NCBI RefSeq assembly: GCF_946221105.1
Contig: NZ_CAMICL010000013.1
Span: 1-46,201 of the forward strand
Reading direction: 5' to 3'
Origin: an uncultured Corynebacterium sp.
GTDB taxonomy: Bacteria; Actinomycetota; Actinomycetes; Mycobacteriales; Mycobacteriaceae
DNA length: 46,201 nt
The notes under the pieces are model-generated. The model did not search any database. It was not told the origin of the DNA and saw nothing but the letters and a program-made list of their open reading frames with translations. A program made the position numbers and the translations under genes. This document shows, in pieces, positions 45,658-46,201 of this stretch (its first letter is position 1; the number at the start of each line of letters is the position of its first letter).

Positions 45658-46201
45658 CTAACAGCGCGACGTGGGCAGGTCGCCACGCATGGCGCTGAGC
45701 CCGTCCGCGAGCTCGTTCAGCATGGCGAAGCTGCCCTCGTGGCCCTTCGGGCTGTGGGCGGTGATAGCCACGGCGATGTCGCCGTTCGGGCCCGGGATGA
45801 GGCCGAACTGGCGGGCCAGGTGGCCGCCCTCGTGGTGGTTCCAGCCGCCCTTGAAGCGGGCGCCGCCGATGTGGCCCAGGCCCCAGTGCTGGTAGTCCAC
45901 GATGCGGCCCATCATGTCCAGCACTGGCTCGTGGCCCGCAACGCAGCGCAGGCCCGAGGCGAACTCGGCTTGGTCGCTGGTGGTCCACATCGTGCCCATC
46001 TGGTAGCCGGCCGGGGTGGTCGTGCGCGCGCCCGCTTCACGGATCACGCCCTCGTAGCCAGCGGCCGGCACCTGGCCGAACATGCGGTGCGCGGCGGGAT
46101 TGTCAGAGCGGGTCACAGCGGCTTCAGCGTCCGGGTAGAACGCCTGGTCCTGGCGCAGCGCTGCGATGGCCAGCGGCACCTTCATGGTCGAAAACGCCGG
46201 C
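45658..46201 (-). CDS. Beta-lactamase-fold serine hydrolase, 5' end outside window
   Basis: The last 180 codons or so of a second protein with S-T-M-K (PAFSTMKVPLAIAAL), SDN (TRSDNPAAHR) and a KGG motif (ARFKGGWNHHEGG). The visible catalytic layout is the same as in the paralogue at 44255-45085, and sequence identity between them is evident around these motifs. The N-terminus, and therefore whether it is secreted or a lipoprotein, is not visible. It is the upstream gene of a three-gene cluster. Confidence 0.78.
   Translation of the reverse strand, partial: PAFSTMKVPLAIAALRQDQAFYPDAEAAVTRSDNPAAHRMFGQVPAAGYEGVIREAGARTTTPAGYQMGTMWTTSDQAEFASGLRCVAGHEPVLDMMGRIVDYQHWGLGHIGGARFKGGWNHHEGGHLARQFGLIPGPNGDIAVAITAHSPKGHEGSFAMLNELADGLSAMRGDLPTSRC

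Overview
The window is a 46.2-kb chromosomal segment of a high-GC actinobacterium, almost certainly a Corynebacterium. This rests on gene content and synteny: a DUF348/G5-type resuscitation-promoting factor beside rsmA and ispE, a protein O-mannosyltransferase beside rsmI, the block mprA-mprB-pepD/htrA-mog-mscL, the division module galU-glp-acetyltransferase-glpR, and an AmtR nitrogen regulator behind cysteine-free ribosomal protein genes. No phage, plasmid, CRISPR or rRNA genes are visible. One tRNA (Ala, CGC) is present.

Layout. 1-960: end of a 3-methyladenine glycosylase gene and a PPK2 polyphosphate kinase with a nine-lysine tail. 1.1-9.1 kb: a 5-oxoproline locus. A GntR regulator is followed by pxpA (YcsF), a fused pxpB-pxpC (KipI-KipA) and a biotin carboxylase/BCCP fusion; a DUF222-like HNH gene then separates these from an opposing pair, a YcsI/DUF1445 protein and an NRAMP-fold transporter lacking the metal motifs. 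9.2-16.6 kb: housekeeping genes on the minus strand (monooxygenase-like protein, ABC-F ATPase, ispE, rsmA, rpf2, tatD), then a plus-strand pair (small unknown protein, HSL-type esterase). 16.8-18.6 kb: metG.

18.6-22.1 kb: a visibly lower-GC operon of three overlapping genes: a membrane-anchored substrate-binding-like protein with a C-terminal SH3-like tail, a 435-residue protein with two C-terminal membrane helices that matches no family I know, and an MFS transporter. This is the best candidate for an undescribed system. 22.2-27.4 kb: rsmI, pmt, a zf-HC2 membrane protein with DoxX, 3-methyladenine glycosylase I, a CDF-like transporter and tRNA-Ala. 27.5-31.8 kb: glpR, acetyltransferase, glp, galU. 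31.9-38.5 kb: 5-formyl-THF cyclo-ligase, SAF-domain protein, mscL, mog, htrA, mprBA, rpmF, rpmE2. 38.6-42.3 kb: accessory insert (CPBP protease, divergent two-component system, ArsB/SLC13-like carrier) between two ribosomal-protein clusters. 42.4-46.2 kb: rpmB-rpmG-rpsN-rpsR, amtR, and a cluster of two beta-lactamase-fold proteins flanking a small membrane protein.

Regulation. About fifteen genes have a TANNNT-like -10 hexamer 6-9 bp before the start codon and no Shine-Dalgarno sequence, the signature of leaderless mRNAs. FadR-type operators lie in front of the GntR gene and of pxpA, and an MtrA-type direct repeat lies upstream of rpf2. Intergenic stretches other than those listed as features are short and hold nothing I can identify.
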